DNA from: Bacteroidaceae bacterium
Lineage (GTDB): Bacteria > Bacteroidota > Bacteroidia > Bacteroidales > Bacteroidaceae
DNA: 29,433 nucleotides
Assembly (NCBI GenBank): GCA_017633615.1
Contig: JAGBPB010000004.1
Span: 1-29,433, forward strand
Direction of reading: 5' to 3'
Part shown: in pieces, positions 21,431 through 29,433 of the stretch
Layout of the letters: each line of letters opens with the position of its first letter
Position numbering within the stretch: position 1 is the first letter of the stretch
Program-made: the position numbers and the translations under genes
The notes under the pieces: generated by a model
What the model saw: only the letters and a program-made list of their open reading frames with translations
Told to the model about the DNA's origin: nothing
Database searches by the model: none

Positions 21431-23158
21431 ATGATAAGAAAGGCTTTGCCCGCATTGTTGCTGTTGATGACTGTTGTTGATGTCAGCGGTCAGGGTTACA
21501 GGAGCATGTCCGTGTGGCAAGAAGGTGCTGCACGTGAGTTTTCTCTGGTGACGTTGGACAGCATGGTCTTTGAAAATGATCAGGTATCAATAACGGCCGA
21601 TTCTAAGATTGCCGGTGAGATTGAGGTGAGTTCCATTGACAGCATTACCTTGTCAGTTCCTGATATTGTGAGTACCAATAAGCTGACAGCAAAACAATTA
21701 CAGGATGCCTTTGATGAGGTCAGCGTCAAACTGACATCATTCAAGAAGGTGGGAAACGGCAATCCTCTTATGGGACATAAGTTCGGTGCAGACCCGTTTG
21801 GAATGGTTGACGGAAACCGTCTTTACGTTTACATGACTGATGACCATCTTTACAGGTCAACAGACGGAAAACCTATCACAGGCGCATGGGATTATACAGA
21901 TTGCAAAAAAGTAAGCATCATATCGTCTGATGATCTTGTGAACTGGACCGATCATGGCACACAATCTGTTGCCGGCAATGGAGGACCTGCCTCATGGGCA
22001 AGCCAGATGTGGGCTCCCTGTGCCGCACACAAGACCATTGACGGTAAGGAGAAGTATTTCATGTATTTCTCAAACAATTCCAGCGGAATAGGCGTGCTCA
22101 CGGCTGATACGCCTTACGGTCCTTGGAAAGATCCCATAGGCAGGGCTATGATAAGCCACAGCACTCCCAATTGCGGCGGCAATGTAGTACCTTCAGTTTA
22201 TGATCCCGCAGTGCTGGTTGATGATGACGGAAAGGCGTACCTCTATTTTGGCGGTGGCATTGACAATCTGAATGCAGCCGATCCCGGATCGGCGCGTTGT
22301 GTTCAGCTGGGTGATAATATGACATCAATCGTGGGAACTCCGGTGGAGATAAGACCCCCATGCCTGTTTGAGGATGCCGGAATCAATAAAATAGGCGGAA
22401 AGTATCTTTATAGCTATTGCGCTAATTTCAATGCAGACGGCGGTCCCGGCAGAGGTAATGTGGGATATATGAAATCTGATAATCCGCTCGGCCCGTTCTC
22501 ATATGTGGGTTGCTGTTCAGAAAATCCCGGCAGTGAGGGTTGGGCTGGAGGCGGTGGCAACCATCACCATGCCATTGTGGAGTTCAAAGGCAAGTATTAT
22601 TTATTGTATCATACCCGTACGCTCAAGAAAGCCATGCGCAGTTCAAATTCTGATATCAATGACAATGTTGAACTGCGCAGTACCTGTATCAATGAGATAA
22701 AGGTTGATACTGTCAAGGGTTCAATAAGCAATCTGCCAGCATCATCATTATCAGAAAAGGGTGTGACACAAGTCAGGAACTTTGATCCTTACCGGGAGGT
22801 CCCGGGACCGACAATGGCATGGGTCAGGAATGTCACTACTAAGTATTTCAAATACCATTCTGAGTGGATATGTACTGCAGAGATGACGGCTGATTCATGG
22901 ATGTGCCTGTCCAAAGTGGATTTCCAGGATGGAGCTGAAGGATTCACTGCACAGGTGAAAGGCAAGGGTATGATTGCCGTGACAACCGGTTTTGCCGGCA
23001 AATGGGGAACATACGTGGCTGTTGCAGAGGTGGATTCACCTGATGAATACAGTGTAATAACGGTTCCGTTGATCAAGAAGGTTGAAGGTGTGCAGGATAA
23101 ACTGTACATAACTGCCAGTGACAAAATAAGTCTGAAATCCTGGTCATTCATAAGATGA
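21431..23158 (+). CDS. Secreted glycoside hydrolase family 43 enzyme with CBM6-like C-terminus
   Basis: A 575-residue secreted protein with signal peptide MIRKALPALLLLMTVVDVSG. Residues about 22-80 hold two short related segments, VWQ...FSLVTLDSMVF and GEIEVSSIDSITLS, like the small N-terminal modules of many Bacteroidales secreted proteins. The five-bladed GH43 domain follows: ADPFG with catalytic base Asp121, YDPAVLVDDDG with Asp258, FEDAGINKI with acid Glu314, and GNHHHAIVEFKGKYYLLYHTR. The C-terminal 130 residues look like a beta-sandwich carbohydrate-binding module (CBM6-like). The nearest characterised types are arabinoxylan arabinofuranohydrolases, so arabinose or xylose side-chain removal is likely but not certain. 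It starts 14 bases after the mutase gene and overlaps the next gene by four bases. Confidence 0.87.
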   Translation: MIRKALPALLLLMTVVDVSGQGYRSMSVWQEGAAREFSLVTLDSMVFENDQVSITADSKIAGEIEVSSIDSITLSVPDIVSTNKLTAKQLQDAFDEVSVKLTSFKKVGNGNPLMGHKFGADPFGMVDGNRLYVYMTDDHLYRSTDGKPITGAWDYTDCKKVSIISSDDLVNWTDHGTQSVAGNGGPASWASQMWAPCAAHKTIDGKEKYFMYFSNNSSGIGVLTADTPYGPWKDPIGRAMISHSTPNCGGNVVPSVYDPAVLVDDDGKAYLYFGGGIDNLNAADPGSARCVQLGDNMTSIVGTPVEIRPPCLFEDAGINKIGGKYLYSYCANFNADGGPGRGNVGYMKSDNPLGPFSYVGCCSENPGSEGWAGGGGNHHHAIVEFKGKYYLLYHTRTLKKAMRSSNSDINDNVELRSTCINEIKVDTVKGSISNLPASSLSEKGVTQVRNFDPYREVPGPTMAWVRNVTTKYFKYHSEWICTAEMTADSWMCLSKVDFQDGAEGFTAQVKGKGMIAVTTGFAGKWGTYVAVAEVDSPDEYSVITVPLIKKVEGVQDKLYITASDKISLKSWSFIR

Positions 23159-24897
23159 AAAAGGGGTTGATAACAGTAGGCGTTCTGATGTATCTGGGGA
23201 TAATCCTGGCGGGATGCTCAGGCAGGCGCGGGGTGGTAGAAATACGTGTTGTTGCAACAACCGATGTCCACGGGCGTATTTTTGACAAGGATCTTCTGGA
23301 CGGAACGGAGCGTAAAGGCTCTTTGGCAAAAGTGGCCACTCTGCTCAAGAATGAGCGTAAGCAGAATAAAAACGTAATCTATCTTGATGCCGGTGATATC
23401 CTGCAGGGTTCCGTAGAGGTGTATCAGGATGTTACATCGCAGTATTACAGGAAAAGCCTGCCTGCACAGGCCTACGGTTATCTGGGCTGCAGCGCAATGG
23501 CATTGGGCAACCATGATCTGGCGGTAGGAGCGTTGAGCTACGAGCGTTATTTCAGTGATTCCAATTACCCTACAATGGGAGCCAATGTCTGTTTTTACAG
23601 ATATGGTGACTACGTCTGGCCTTATACCATAATAGAGAAAGACGGGGTTAACATATCCGTTATAGGTCTGACAACTCCTGTGGTGAACTACACCATTCCC
23701 AAAGACCGTATGAATGAACTTGAAGCACGCGATGTGGTGGATGCGGCCCGTCATTATGTAGAGGATCTCAGGGAGCGTTGCGATGTCGTGATAGGGCTGT
23801 TCCATTCCGGATATGACGGTGGCCGTGTATTTAATGATTCCGTTTATGAGAACTTTACCAGGGCTATTGTTGACAAGGTTCCCGGGTTTGACCTGATAGT
23901 GTTCGGTCATGACCACAGACCGTACTGCGGTAAGGTGCCCCTTGCTGACGGTGACAGCATCCTGCTGATGAACGCCGGGCCATATGCCATGAAGGTGGCC
24001 GCAGTAACACTTACTGTTGATTTCAGTCAGGGCGGAAAGCCCAAGGTAAGTACAGGCCAGGGTGAACTGATTGATGTTACTGCGCTGCAGCCTGATGCTG
24101 GATTCATGAAAGCTGTTTCAGGATGGTATGATGATGTAAGCCATTATGCTGATTCCCTGATAGGAAGGCTGTCTGTTCCGCTTGAGAGCAACGGCGCATT
24201 GTGGAGACCCACCTCAACCCTTGATTATATTCATGAGACTCAGTTGGGATTCTTTGGGGCACAGATTTCACTGGCAGCTCCGGTATCAACAAGGACATTG
24301 TTCCCTGCGGGTGATTTCCGGATCCGCGATGCATTCAGCCTCTATCAGTTTGACAACAACATGGTCTCTGTCATGCTCAAGGGCAGTGAAGTAAAGAATA
24401 TACTGGAGTACTCTGCCGATATGTATTTTGAGGACCTGAGCGGTAAACCGGAACATCTGCTCAAACTTAAGGCAGATGCAGAGAACGGAACAGTCATGCC
24501 GCAGGCTCCGGCCTCAGGATTCATTTCAGCAGCCGGAATAAACTATACGATTGATGTAACCAAGCCGTACGGCAAACGTGTGGAGATAAAATCGATGTCT
24601 GACGGCAGCCCGTTTGATCCTGACAGGAAATACCGCACCACAATTAACTCTTTCCTTTATTCCGGAACTGAGTCAGTGCTGATAAAAGGATCCGGTTTGG
24701 ACCGTCTTGAGGTGCTATCCAGACTTAACTGTTCATCGGAAGCCGATATAAGATATTATATACTGACAAACTTCGCGTTGAATAAAGAGGGAGGCAGAGG
24801 GGTAGCTCCGCGTAGGGTGTGCAGTTGGAAACTGGTGCCTGAGGATGTGGTATCGGGATATCTGGCTAAAGACACCGTGAATTTTAAACTGAAATGA
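23155..24897 (+). CDS. 5'-nucleotidase/metallophosphoesterase family lipoprotein
   Basis: A 580-residue lipoprotein with lipobox LAGC and acylated Cys21. The N-terminal metallophosphatase domain has all metal ligands: TTDVHG (Asp37, His39), GDILQGS (Asp81), LGNHD (Asn119, His120, Asp121), LFHSGYD and FGHDHRPY. The C-terminal 5'-nucleotidase domain (about 345-560) contains FRIRDAFSLYQFDNNMVSVMLKG and YRTTINSFLYSG, the substrate-binding half of UshA-type enzymes. It should hydrolyse nucleotides, or 2',3'-cyclic nucleotides, at the cell envelope to salvage nucleosides and phosphate. The ATG overlaps the GH43 stop (ATGA), so the two are coupled, an odd pairing of a xylan-type enzyme with a nucleotidase. 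Confidence 0.92.
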   Translation: MKKGLITVGVLMYLGIILAGCSGRRGVVEIRVVATTDVHGRIFDKDLLDGTERKGSLAKVATLLKNERKQNKNVIYLDAGDILQGSVEVYQDVTSQYYRKSLPAQAYGYLGCSAMALGNHDLAVGALSYERYFSDSNYPTMGANVCFYRYGDYVWPYTIIEKDGVNISVIGLTTPVVNYTIPKDRMNELEARDVVDAARHYVEDLRERCDVVIGLFHSGYDGGRVFNDSVYENFTRAIVDKVPGFDLIVFGHDHRPYCGKVPLADGDSILLMNAGPYAMKVAAVTLTVDFSQGGKPKVSTGQGELIDVTALQPDAGFMKAVSGWYDDVSHYADSLIGRLSVPLESNGALWRPTSTLDYIHETQLGFFGAQISLAAPVSTRTLFPAGDFRIRDAFSLYQFDNNMVSVMLKGSEVKNILEYSADMYFEDLSGKPEHLLKLKADAENGTVMPQAPASGFISAAGINYTIDVTKPYGKRVEIKSMSDGSPFDPDRKYRTTINSFLYSGTESVLIKGSGLDRLEVLSRLNCSSEADIRYYILTNFALNKEGGRGVAPRRVCSWKLVPEDVVSGYLAKDTVNFKLK

Positions 24898-24907
24898 TTA
24901 TATGATT

Positions 24908-25387
24908 ATGAAGAGAACAACAGTTTTTTTTCTGATTGCGGGGACATTATTCTCGCTCTCAGCCTGCAAGACAAGTCAGAACGCTTACAAGGAGGCTTAT
25001 GAGAAAGCCGTAAGCAATGAAGAAGCCAAGGCCGTTGTTGTAGAGGAACCTGTGGTTGCTGTTGAGGAACCTGTGGCAGAAGACGTGACAAATGTGTCGG
25101 TACGTGAAGAGAAGGTCTCTGTAGTGACAGAAGGTCAAACCATCAAGGCATACTGTCTGGTATGCGGCAGTTTTTCACTCAAGGCCAATGCGGACGCATT
25201 GCGTCAGCGACTGGTTAATGACGGTTATAACGCCGTTGTGGTTGTGAATGAAGCCGGTAAGACTTATCGTGTAGTATGTGCCAACTTTGACTCCAAGGAG
25301 GAGGCGGTGGCTGAGCGTAGCAGATTCAAGGCAAGATATCCGGAGAATCAGGACTTCCAGAATGCCTGGATTCTTTTCAGAAAGTAA
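24908..25387 (+). CDS. SPOR domain lipoprotein
   Basis: A 159-residue lipoprotein with signal MKRTTVFFLIAGTLFSLSAC ending at the lipidated Cys. A linker of about 45 residues contains a tandem repeat of the VEEPV type, encoded by two copies of GAGGAACCTGTGG. The C-terminal SPOR domain (about 75-159) starts at IKAYCLVCGSFSLKANADAL and ends QNAWILFRK. SPOR domains bind denuded peptidoglycan glycan strands, often at the division site. An ATG six bases earlier (24902) is also possible. It lies 10 bases after the nucleotidase gene and two bases before the ruvX start, so it belongs to the same transcript. Confidence 0.9.
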   Translation: MKRTTVFFLIAGTLFSLSACKTSQNAYKEAYEKAVSNEEAKAVVVEEPVVAVEEPVAEDVTNVSVREEKVSVVTEGQTIKAYCLVCGSFSLKANADALRQRLVNDGYNAVVVVNEAGKTYRVVCANFDSKEEAVAERSRFKARYPENQDFQNAWILFRK

Positions 25388-25389
25388 TT

Positions 25390-25812
25390 TTGGGTAGGAT
25401 TCTTGCTATAGACTACGGTACCAAACGTACCGGTATTGCAGTGACTGACCCGCTCAGGATAATACCCGGCGGATTGGCTACTGTAGCCACCCATGAGCTG
25501 CCGGCTTTCCTGGCGGGCTATTTTGCCAAGGAACCGGTTGATATAATTGTGGTGGGCTATCCTACAAACATGAACGGAGAGGAATCTGCCAGTATGAAGC
25601 AGATACGCCCGTTTGTGGAGAAACTCAGGAAACAGTATCCGGACAAGGAACTGGTGATGTTTGATGAGCGTTTCACCTCTGTCATAGCACAGCGTGCCAT
25701 ATTGGAATCAGGTATCGGAAAGATGGCCCGACGCAACAAGGCACTTGTGGATGAGGTGAGTGCCACCATAATTCTTGAGTCATACATGGATTCAAAACAA
25801 TACAAAAAATGA
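25390..25812 (+). CDS. ruvX: Putative pre-16S rRNA nuclease/Holliday junction resolvase RuvX (YqgF)
   Basis: A 140-residue RNase H-like protein. The core motifs are AIDYGTKRTGIAVTD (first catalytic Asp), VVGYPTNMNGEES, FDERFTSV (Glu) and the C-terminal DEVSATIILESYM (last Asp). The family processes the 5' end of 16S rRNA and has been proposed as a Holliday junction resolvase. The only start giving the family N-terminus (GRILAIDYG) is the TTG at 25390, so a non-ATG start is well supported. The stop overlaps the def ATG by four bases, and the order ruvX-def is what I recall for Bacteroidales. Confidence 0.93.
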   Translation: MGRILAIDYGTKRTGIAVTDPLRIIPGGLATVATHELPAFLAGYFAKEPVDIIVVGYPTNMNGEESASMKQIRPFVEKLRKQYPDKELVMFDERFTSVIAQRAILESGIGKMARRNKALVDEVSATIILESYMDSKQYKK

Positions 25813-26366
25813 TATTACCTATTTACACTTACGGACAGGCTGTACTTAAGAAAGAGGCCGAAGAGATTGACAGCAGTTATGAAGGGCTTGAACAGCTTAT
25901 CAAGGATATGTTTGAGACTTTGCGTAAGGCTGAGGGGGTAGGTCTGGCCGCTCCGCAGGTGGGCTTGCCCATACGTCTGGCGGTGGTTGACCTTGATGTC
26001 ATCTCTGATGACCAGCCTGAGTTCAAGGGCTATTTCAAGACTTATATCAATCCGTATATTGAAGAGACAGACGGCGCTATGGAGCCTTATGAGGAGGGAT
26101 GTCTCAGTTTTCCGGGTATCCATGAGAAGGTCAACCGTCCGGCGCGCGTCCGTGTAAGCTGGCTGGATGAGAACTTTCAGGAGCATGATGAGTGGTTTGA
26201 CGGATTCCCTGCGCGTGTGCTCCAGCATGAGATTGACCATTTGGACGGAAAGTGTTTCATAGACCGTATGTCACCGCTGCGCCGCCAGATGAACAAGAAG
26301 GCTCTCAGTTCAATAGCAGCCGGAAAGTTCAGTTGTGACTACAAGGTAAAGATTCCCAGAAAGTAA
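25809..26366 (+). CDS. def: Peptide deformylase
   Basis: A 185-residue metalloenzyme that removes the formyl group from the N-terminal methionine of new proteins. The three motifs are intact: GVGLAAPQVG, EEGCLSFPG with metal-binding Cys98, and QHEIDHLDG with His140, catalytic Glu141 and His144. The length fits type 1 deformylases. It overlaps ruvX (ATGA at 25809-25812) and lies one base before the TPR gene, so it is co-translated with its neighbours. Confidence 0.97.
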   Translation: MILPIYTYGQAVLKKEAEEIDSSYEGLEQLIKDMFETLRKAEGVGLAAPQVGLPIRLAVVDLDVISDDQPEFKGYFKTYINPYIEETDGAMEPYEEGCLSFPGIHEKVNRPARVRVSWLDENFQEHDEWFDGFPARVLQHEIDHLDGKCFIDRMSPLRRQMNKKALSSIAAGKFSCDYKVKIPRK

Positions 26367-26367
26367 T

Positions 26368-28359
26368 ATGAGAAAAGGGAGGGTTGCCGGCACTTTCATG
26401 GTGGCGTTCATGCTGCTGTGCCTGCCGCTGCGGGCACAGATCAACACTGACCGTATGATGTCAGTGGGCCGCACCGCTCTCTATTTTGAGGATTACGTTC
26501 TTTCAATTCAGTATTTCAATCAGGTAATAAATGCCAAGCCATATCTGTATGAACCCTATTTCTACAGGGCTGTGGCCAAACTCTCACTTGAGGATTACCG
26601 GGGCGCGGAGCAGGATTGCAACAGCTCCATAGACCGTAATCCTTTTGTTGTAAACAGCTATCAGGTGCGTGGTCTGGCACGGGTTTATCAGGAGCATTAT
26701 GATGATGCCATTCAGGATTTCAGGACCGGTTTGAGGCTGGATCCGGACAACACTGCACTCAGACACAACCTTATTCTCTGCCTGGGACGTAATGACCGGA
26801 AGGAGGAGGCTATACTGGCCACTGATACCCTTTTGACACTTTCGCCCAAATATGCTCCGGCTATGGCCATGCGTTCAGACCTGCTGTGGGAGTTGGGTGA
26901 CAGCGCCGGAGCCTTGGAGTGGGTTAACAAGGCCATTGAACAGAACAGTTATGATGGCGACATGCTGCATCATCGCGGTGTGCTGATGGCGCGTATGGAG
27001 CGTTTTGAAGAGGCAGAACAGGATCTGGACAAGACGGTCTATCTTAATCCCGGTAATGCCGGAGCTTATATAACCAGAGCCATGATACGCTATTTCAGAG
27101 ACAATCTGAACGGCGCTCTTGCTGACTACGATATGTCCATAATGATAGATCCCGGCAGTGTGACCGGTCATTACAACCGCGGTAACCTGCGTGCGCAGAT
27201 AGGTGATGACAACCGCGCCATTGAGGATTTTGACATCGTTATTGAGGCGGAGCCTGATAACCTGCTGGCCATTTTTTATCGTGGAGTGCTTCGCGAACAG
27301 ACCGGTGATTACATTGGTGCTGAGAGTGATATGACCAGGGTGCTTGACGAGTATCCGCATTTTATCGAGGGATATCAGATACGCAGTGAGGTTCGTGAGA
27401 AACTTGGAAACCGTCGTGGAGCCGAGCAGGATGCTATGGTGGTGCTGCGTGAACAAAACCGCCGTTTCAACAATGCCATGGGATATGCTGATGACTCCGG
27501 TAAGGAGGATGACGGCAAGACCAGAGAGCGTTCTGACAAGAATGTACGCAATTACCGTAAGATAGTTGTGGATGAGAATCTGGAGAACTCAACAGGATTC
27601 TCAAGCGAGTACCGCGGCAAGGTGCAGAACCGCAATGTCGATGTCCAGTACCTGGAGCCGTACCGTCTCACATATTATAAGGATAACACTCAGGCTGTCA
27701 GTGCGGTGCGTAACAGCAAGGTGGTGGATGAGCTCTCCGCGTCAGGTTGTTTCATGTCAGAGATCCTGCTTGAGAATCATGACGTGCAGCTTGAGGAGAG
27801 ACAGATAGACCGTCTGTTTGCCGATATAGGACTGCGAACCCAGAATCTGTCTGACAATTCTGGCAATGCGGATTGCCTGCTGTTGGCCAGGGCCATTGAT
27901 TTTGCTTTGCTGCAGGACTTTACCAATGCTGAATCAGATCTGGACAACGCTATATCCATAAATCCGGACAATTGGGCTGTCTGGTTCTGTCGCGCACAGG
28001 TCAGGGCACGCTTCATCCAGGTCAAGAGGGCGGAGCAGGAACAGAATATAGCGGATCCGGGTTATCAGTTTGTGGTAAGAGACCTTACACGTGCCATTGA
28101 TCTGGAGCCTTCATTTGCGTTTGCATATTACAACCGCGGTACCATTTATGCCATGACCAATGACCTTCATGCTGCGCTTCTGGATTTGGACAAGGCCATT
28201 GAGCTTGATGAGACTCTTGCCGAGGCCTGGTATAACCGCGGGCTTGTGCTGGTTATGCTCAACCGCATGGATGACGCGTTCCATGACCTGAGCCGTGCGG
28301 GCGAACTTGGCATATATTCAGCATATAACATCATAAAACGCTTTTCAAAGTCCGAATAA
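26368..28359 (+). CDS. Secreted tetratricopeptide repeat protein
   Basis: A 663-residue protein with signal peptide (about 1-24, ending LPLRAQ). Around nine or ten TPR units fill residues 30-370, with typical patterns such as YFYRAVAKLSLEDYRGAEQD and GHYNRGNLRAQIGDDNRAIEDF. A charged, less regular linker follows at about 375-480 (KEDDGKTRERSDKNVRNYRK, then DVQYLEPYRLTYYKDN). A second TPR block runs from about 505 to 655 (SFAFAYYNRGTIYAM and others). It is a periplasmic or outer-membrane scaffold, and the partner is unknown. A homologue at this place between def and thrS is what I recall for Bacteroidales, so a conserved envelope role is likely. The gene starts one base after the def stop. Confidence 0.9.
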   Translation: MRKGRVAGTFMVAFMLLCLPLRAQINTDRMMSVGRTALYFEDYVLSIQYFNQVINAKPYLYEPYFYRAVAKLSLEDYRGAEQDCNSSIDRNPFVVNSYQVRGLARVYQEHYDDAIQDFRTGLRLDPDNTALRHNLILCLGRNDRKEEAILATDTLLTLSPKYAPAMAMRSDLLWELGDSAGALEWVNKAIEQNSYDGDMLHHRGVLMARMERFEEAEQDLDKTVYLNPGNAGAYITRAMIRYFRDNLNGALADYDMSIMIDPGSVTGHYNRGNLRAQIGDDNRAIEDFDIVIEAEPDNLLAIFYRGVLREQTGDYIGAESDMTRVLDEYPHFIEGYQIRSEVREKLGNRRGAEQDAMVVLREQNRRFNNAMGYADDSGKEDDGKTRERSDKNVRNYRKIVVDENLENSTGFSSEYRGKVQNRNVDVQYLEPYRLTYYKDNTQAVSAVRNSKVVDELSASGCFMSEILLENHDVQLEERQIDRLFADIGLRTQNLSDNSGNADCLLLARAIDFALLQDFTNAESDLDNAISINPDNWAVWFCRAQVRARFIQVKRAEQEQNIADPGYQFVVRDLTRAIDLEPSFAFAYYNRGTIYAMTNDLHAALLDLDKAIELDETLAEAWYNRGLVLVMLNRMDDAFHDLSRAGELGIYSAYNIIKRFSKSE

Positions 28360-28364
28360 ATTGA

Positions 28365-28372
28365 TAATTTTG
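28365..28372 (+). promoter_or_regulatory. Possible -7 promoter element of thrS
   Basis: TAATTTTG is a perfect TAnnTTTG box just after the TPR stop codon and 31 bases before the thrS ATG. No TTG occurs at the expected distance upstream; TTTT is found there instead. Only the -7 element is supported. Confidence 0.45.
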
Positions 28373-28403
28373 CACGCTCTAATAGAAATTACTATAAAAC
28401 AAC

Positions 28404-29433
28404 ATGATAAAGATTACGTTTCCCGACGGTTCCGTACGCGAATATGAAAGCGGCGTAACCGGTTATGAGATTGCTGAGAGCATCAGCCAGAGACTGGCAC
28501 AGGATGTGTTGGCCTGCAGTGTGAACGACCAGATTACAGAGCTCAACCGCCCCATAACTACTGATGCTACCATCAAGCTGCACAAGTGGGAGGATGAGGA
28601 GGCCAAGCATGCTTACTGGCACACCAGCGCCCATCTTATGGCAGAGGCTCTGCAGGAACTCTATCCCGGCACACAGTTCGGTATCGGTCCGGCAATCGAG
28701 AAGGGATTCTATTATGACATCATGCCCCCTGAAGGCGTCGTAATCAAGGAGAGTGATTTCCCCGCAATCGAGGCCAAGATGAAGGAGCTTGTCCAGAAGA
28801 AAGAGAAACTGGTCCGTGAGGAGATCTCAAAGGCTGATGCCCTGAAGTTCTTTGCTTCACGCGGCCAGAGCTACAAGAACGAGCTCATTGCCGATCTTGA
28901 AGACGGTACCATCACCACATACACACAGGGTAACTACACTGACCTGTGCCGCGGACCGCACCTGGTTGACACCAGCGCCATCAAGGCCATCAAGCTGCTG
29001 GCTACATCGGCCGCATACTGGCGCGGTGATGAGAAGCGGCCGCAGATGACACGTATCTATGGTATCACATTCCCCAAGCAGAAGATGCTGGATGAGTATC
29101 TGGAGTTGCTTGAGGAGGCTAAGAAGCGTGACCATCGCAAGATAGGTAAGGAGATGGAACTCTTCATGTTCAGTGACATGGTAGGTAAGGGCCTTCCTAT
29201 CTGGCTTCCAAAAGGTACAGCACTGCGTCTGCGTCTGCAGGACTTCCTTTCACGTATCCAGAAGCGTTACGGTTACCAGCAGGTAATCACTCCGCATATC
29301 GGTTCAAAGCAGCTCTATGTAACCTCAGGTCACTGGGATCACTACGGCAAGGACAGCTTCCAGCCCATCACTACTCCTGAGGAGGGTGAGTGCTACCTGC
29401 TCAAGCCTATGAACTGCCCCCACCACTGCTGCA
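28404..29433 (+). CDS. thrS: Threonyl-tRNA synthetase, N-terminal 343 residues (3' end outside window)
   Basis: Class II synthetase charging tRNA-Thr. Residues 1-60 form the TGS domain ([20 protein letters not shown]). The second additional (editing) domain follows, with HTSAHL giving the HxxxH zinc-like editing motif and, further on, [13 protein letters not shown]. The catalytic core begins near [28 protein letters not shown]. The window stops within MNCPHHC, where the catalytic zinc-binding Cys lies, so the active site and anticodon-binding domain are missing only because of the window edge. In related genomes infC-rpmI-rplT often follow, which cannot be checked here. Confidence 0.97.
   Translation, partial: MIKITFPDGSVREYESGVTGYEIAESISQRLAQDVLACSVNDQITELNRPITTDATIKLHKWEDEEAKHAYWHTSAHLMAEALQELYPGTQFGIGPAIEKGFYYDIMPPEGVVIKESDFPAIEAKMKELVQKKEKLVREEISKADALKFFASRGQSYKNELIADLEDGTITTYTQGNYTDLCRGPHLVDTSAIKAIKLLATSAAYWRGDEKRPQMTRIYGITFPKQKMLDEYLELLEEAKKRDHRKIGKEMELFMFSDMVGKGLPIWLPKGTALRLRLQDFLSRIQKRYGYQQVITPHIGSKQLYVTSGHWDHYGKDSFQPITTPEEGECYLLKPMNCPHHCC

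Noticed and set aside
23218..23916. 232-codon minus-strand open frame opposite the nucleotidase gene
   Set aside because: It is the complement of a conserved metallophosphoesterase domain with all catalytic motifs; the minus frame has no domain, start context or promoter.
24980..25090. Repeated GAGGAACCTGTGG as a regulatory repeat
   Set aside because: The two copies are in frame and encode a VEEPV tandem in the flexible linker of the SPOR lipoprotein; a coding repeat is the simpler explanation.
26875..27456. 193-codon minus-strand open frame opposite the TPR gene
   Set aside because: It is antisense to clear TPR repeats; its length is explained by the codon bias of the plus strand.
28360..28403. 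T-box or other riboswitch before thrS
   Set aside because: The 44-base gap is too short for a T-box and shows no specifier or antiterminator structure; such leaders are also not expected in Bacteroidales.

Overview
The window looks like chromosomal DNA of a Bacteroidales bacterium (Bacteroides/Prevotella-like). This rests on the promoter signature seen repeatedly (a TTG, about 20 bp, then TAnnTTTG), the lack of clear Shine-Dalgarno sequences, a GGGtGRT-family protein, Bacteroidetes-style acyltransferase and flippase sequences, secreted CE15 and GH43 carbohydrate enzymes, and the ruvX-def-TPR-thrS order. The genus cannot be fixed from the sequence alone.

Layout. 1-900 is the 3' part of a GGGtGRT-family gene, ending at a bidirectional terminator shared with the convergent tilS. 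A BASS-like transporter and tilS follow on the minus strand; between them lies a 35-bp-arm palindrome that carries a good match to a tilS promoter. 3451-5909 encodes a secreted beta-helix lipoprotein and a secreted endonuclease/exonuclease/phosphatase-fold protein. 5974-7233 is a CE15-type glucuronoyl esterase. 7317-8162 is a second BASS transporter, whose promoter overlaps the esterase terminator. 8191-8886 (minus) is a cysteine-rich two-domain DUF3795 protein bracketed by a 20-bp direct repeat. 8887-9189 holds no convincing gene but contains a chain of compact hairpins. It is followed by a minus-strand tRNA-Ser(GCT)-tRNA-Glu(CTC) unit with its own promoter and terminator.

9534-19539 is a surface-glycan region in pieces. 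It has a fused sugar 3,4-ketoisomerase/GNAT-type protein plus a DegT aminotransferase (an FdtA/FdtC/FdtB-like route to an N-acylated 3-amino-dideoxy sugar), three glycosyltransferases joined by ATGA overlaps on the minus strand, and a Wzx-like flippase. Between these sit rlmH, a third BASS transporter and a PlsC-type acyltransferase, the last two translationally coupled. No polymerase, ligase or rml genes are present, so the pathway must be completed elsewhere.

19677-28359 holds a phosphohexomutase, a GH43 enzyme overlapping a 5'-nucleotidase-like lipoprotein, a SPOR lipoprotein, ruvX, def and a large TPR protein, closely packed on the plus strand. The window ends inside thrS (28404 onward).

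I found no transposase, integrase, CRISPR array, toxin-antitoxin pair or obvious defence system. The most unusual material is non-coding: the promoter-bearing palindrome at 2291-2397, the hairpin chain at 9004-9128, and the tRNA-Glu terminator whose outer arm can pair with the tRNA 3' end. Among proteins, the isomerase-GNAT fusion and the DUF3795 fusion are the most notable.
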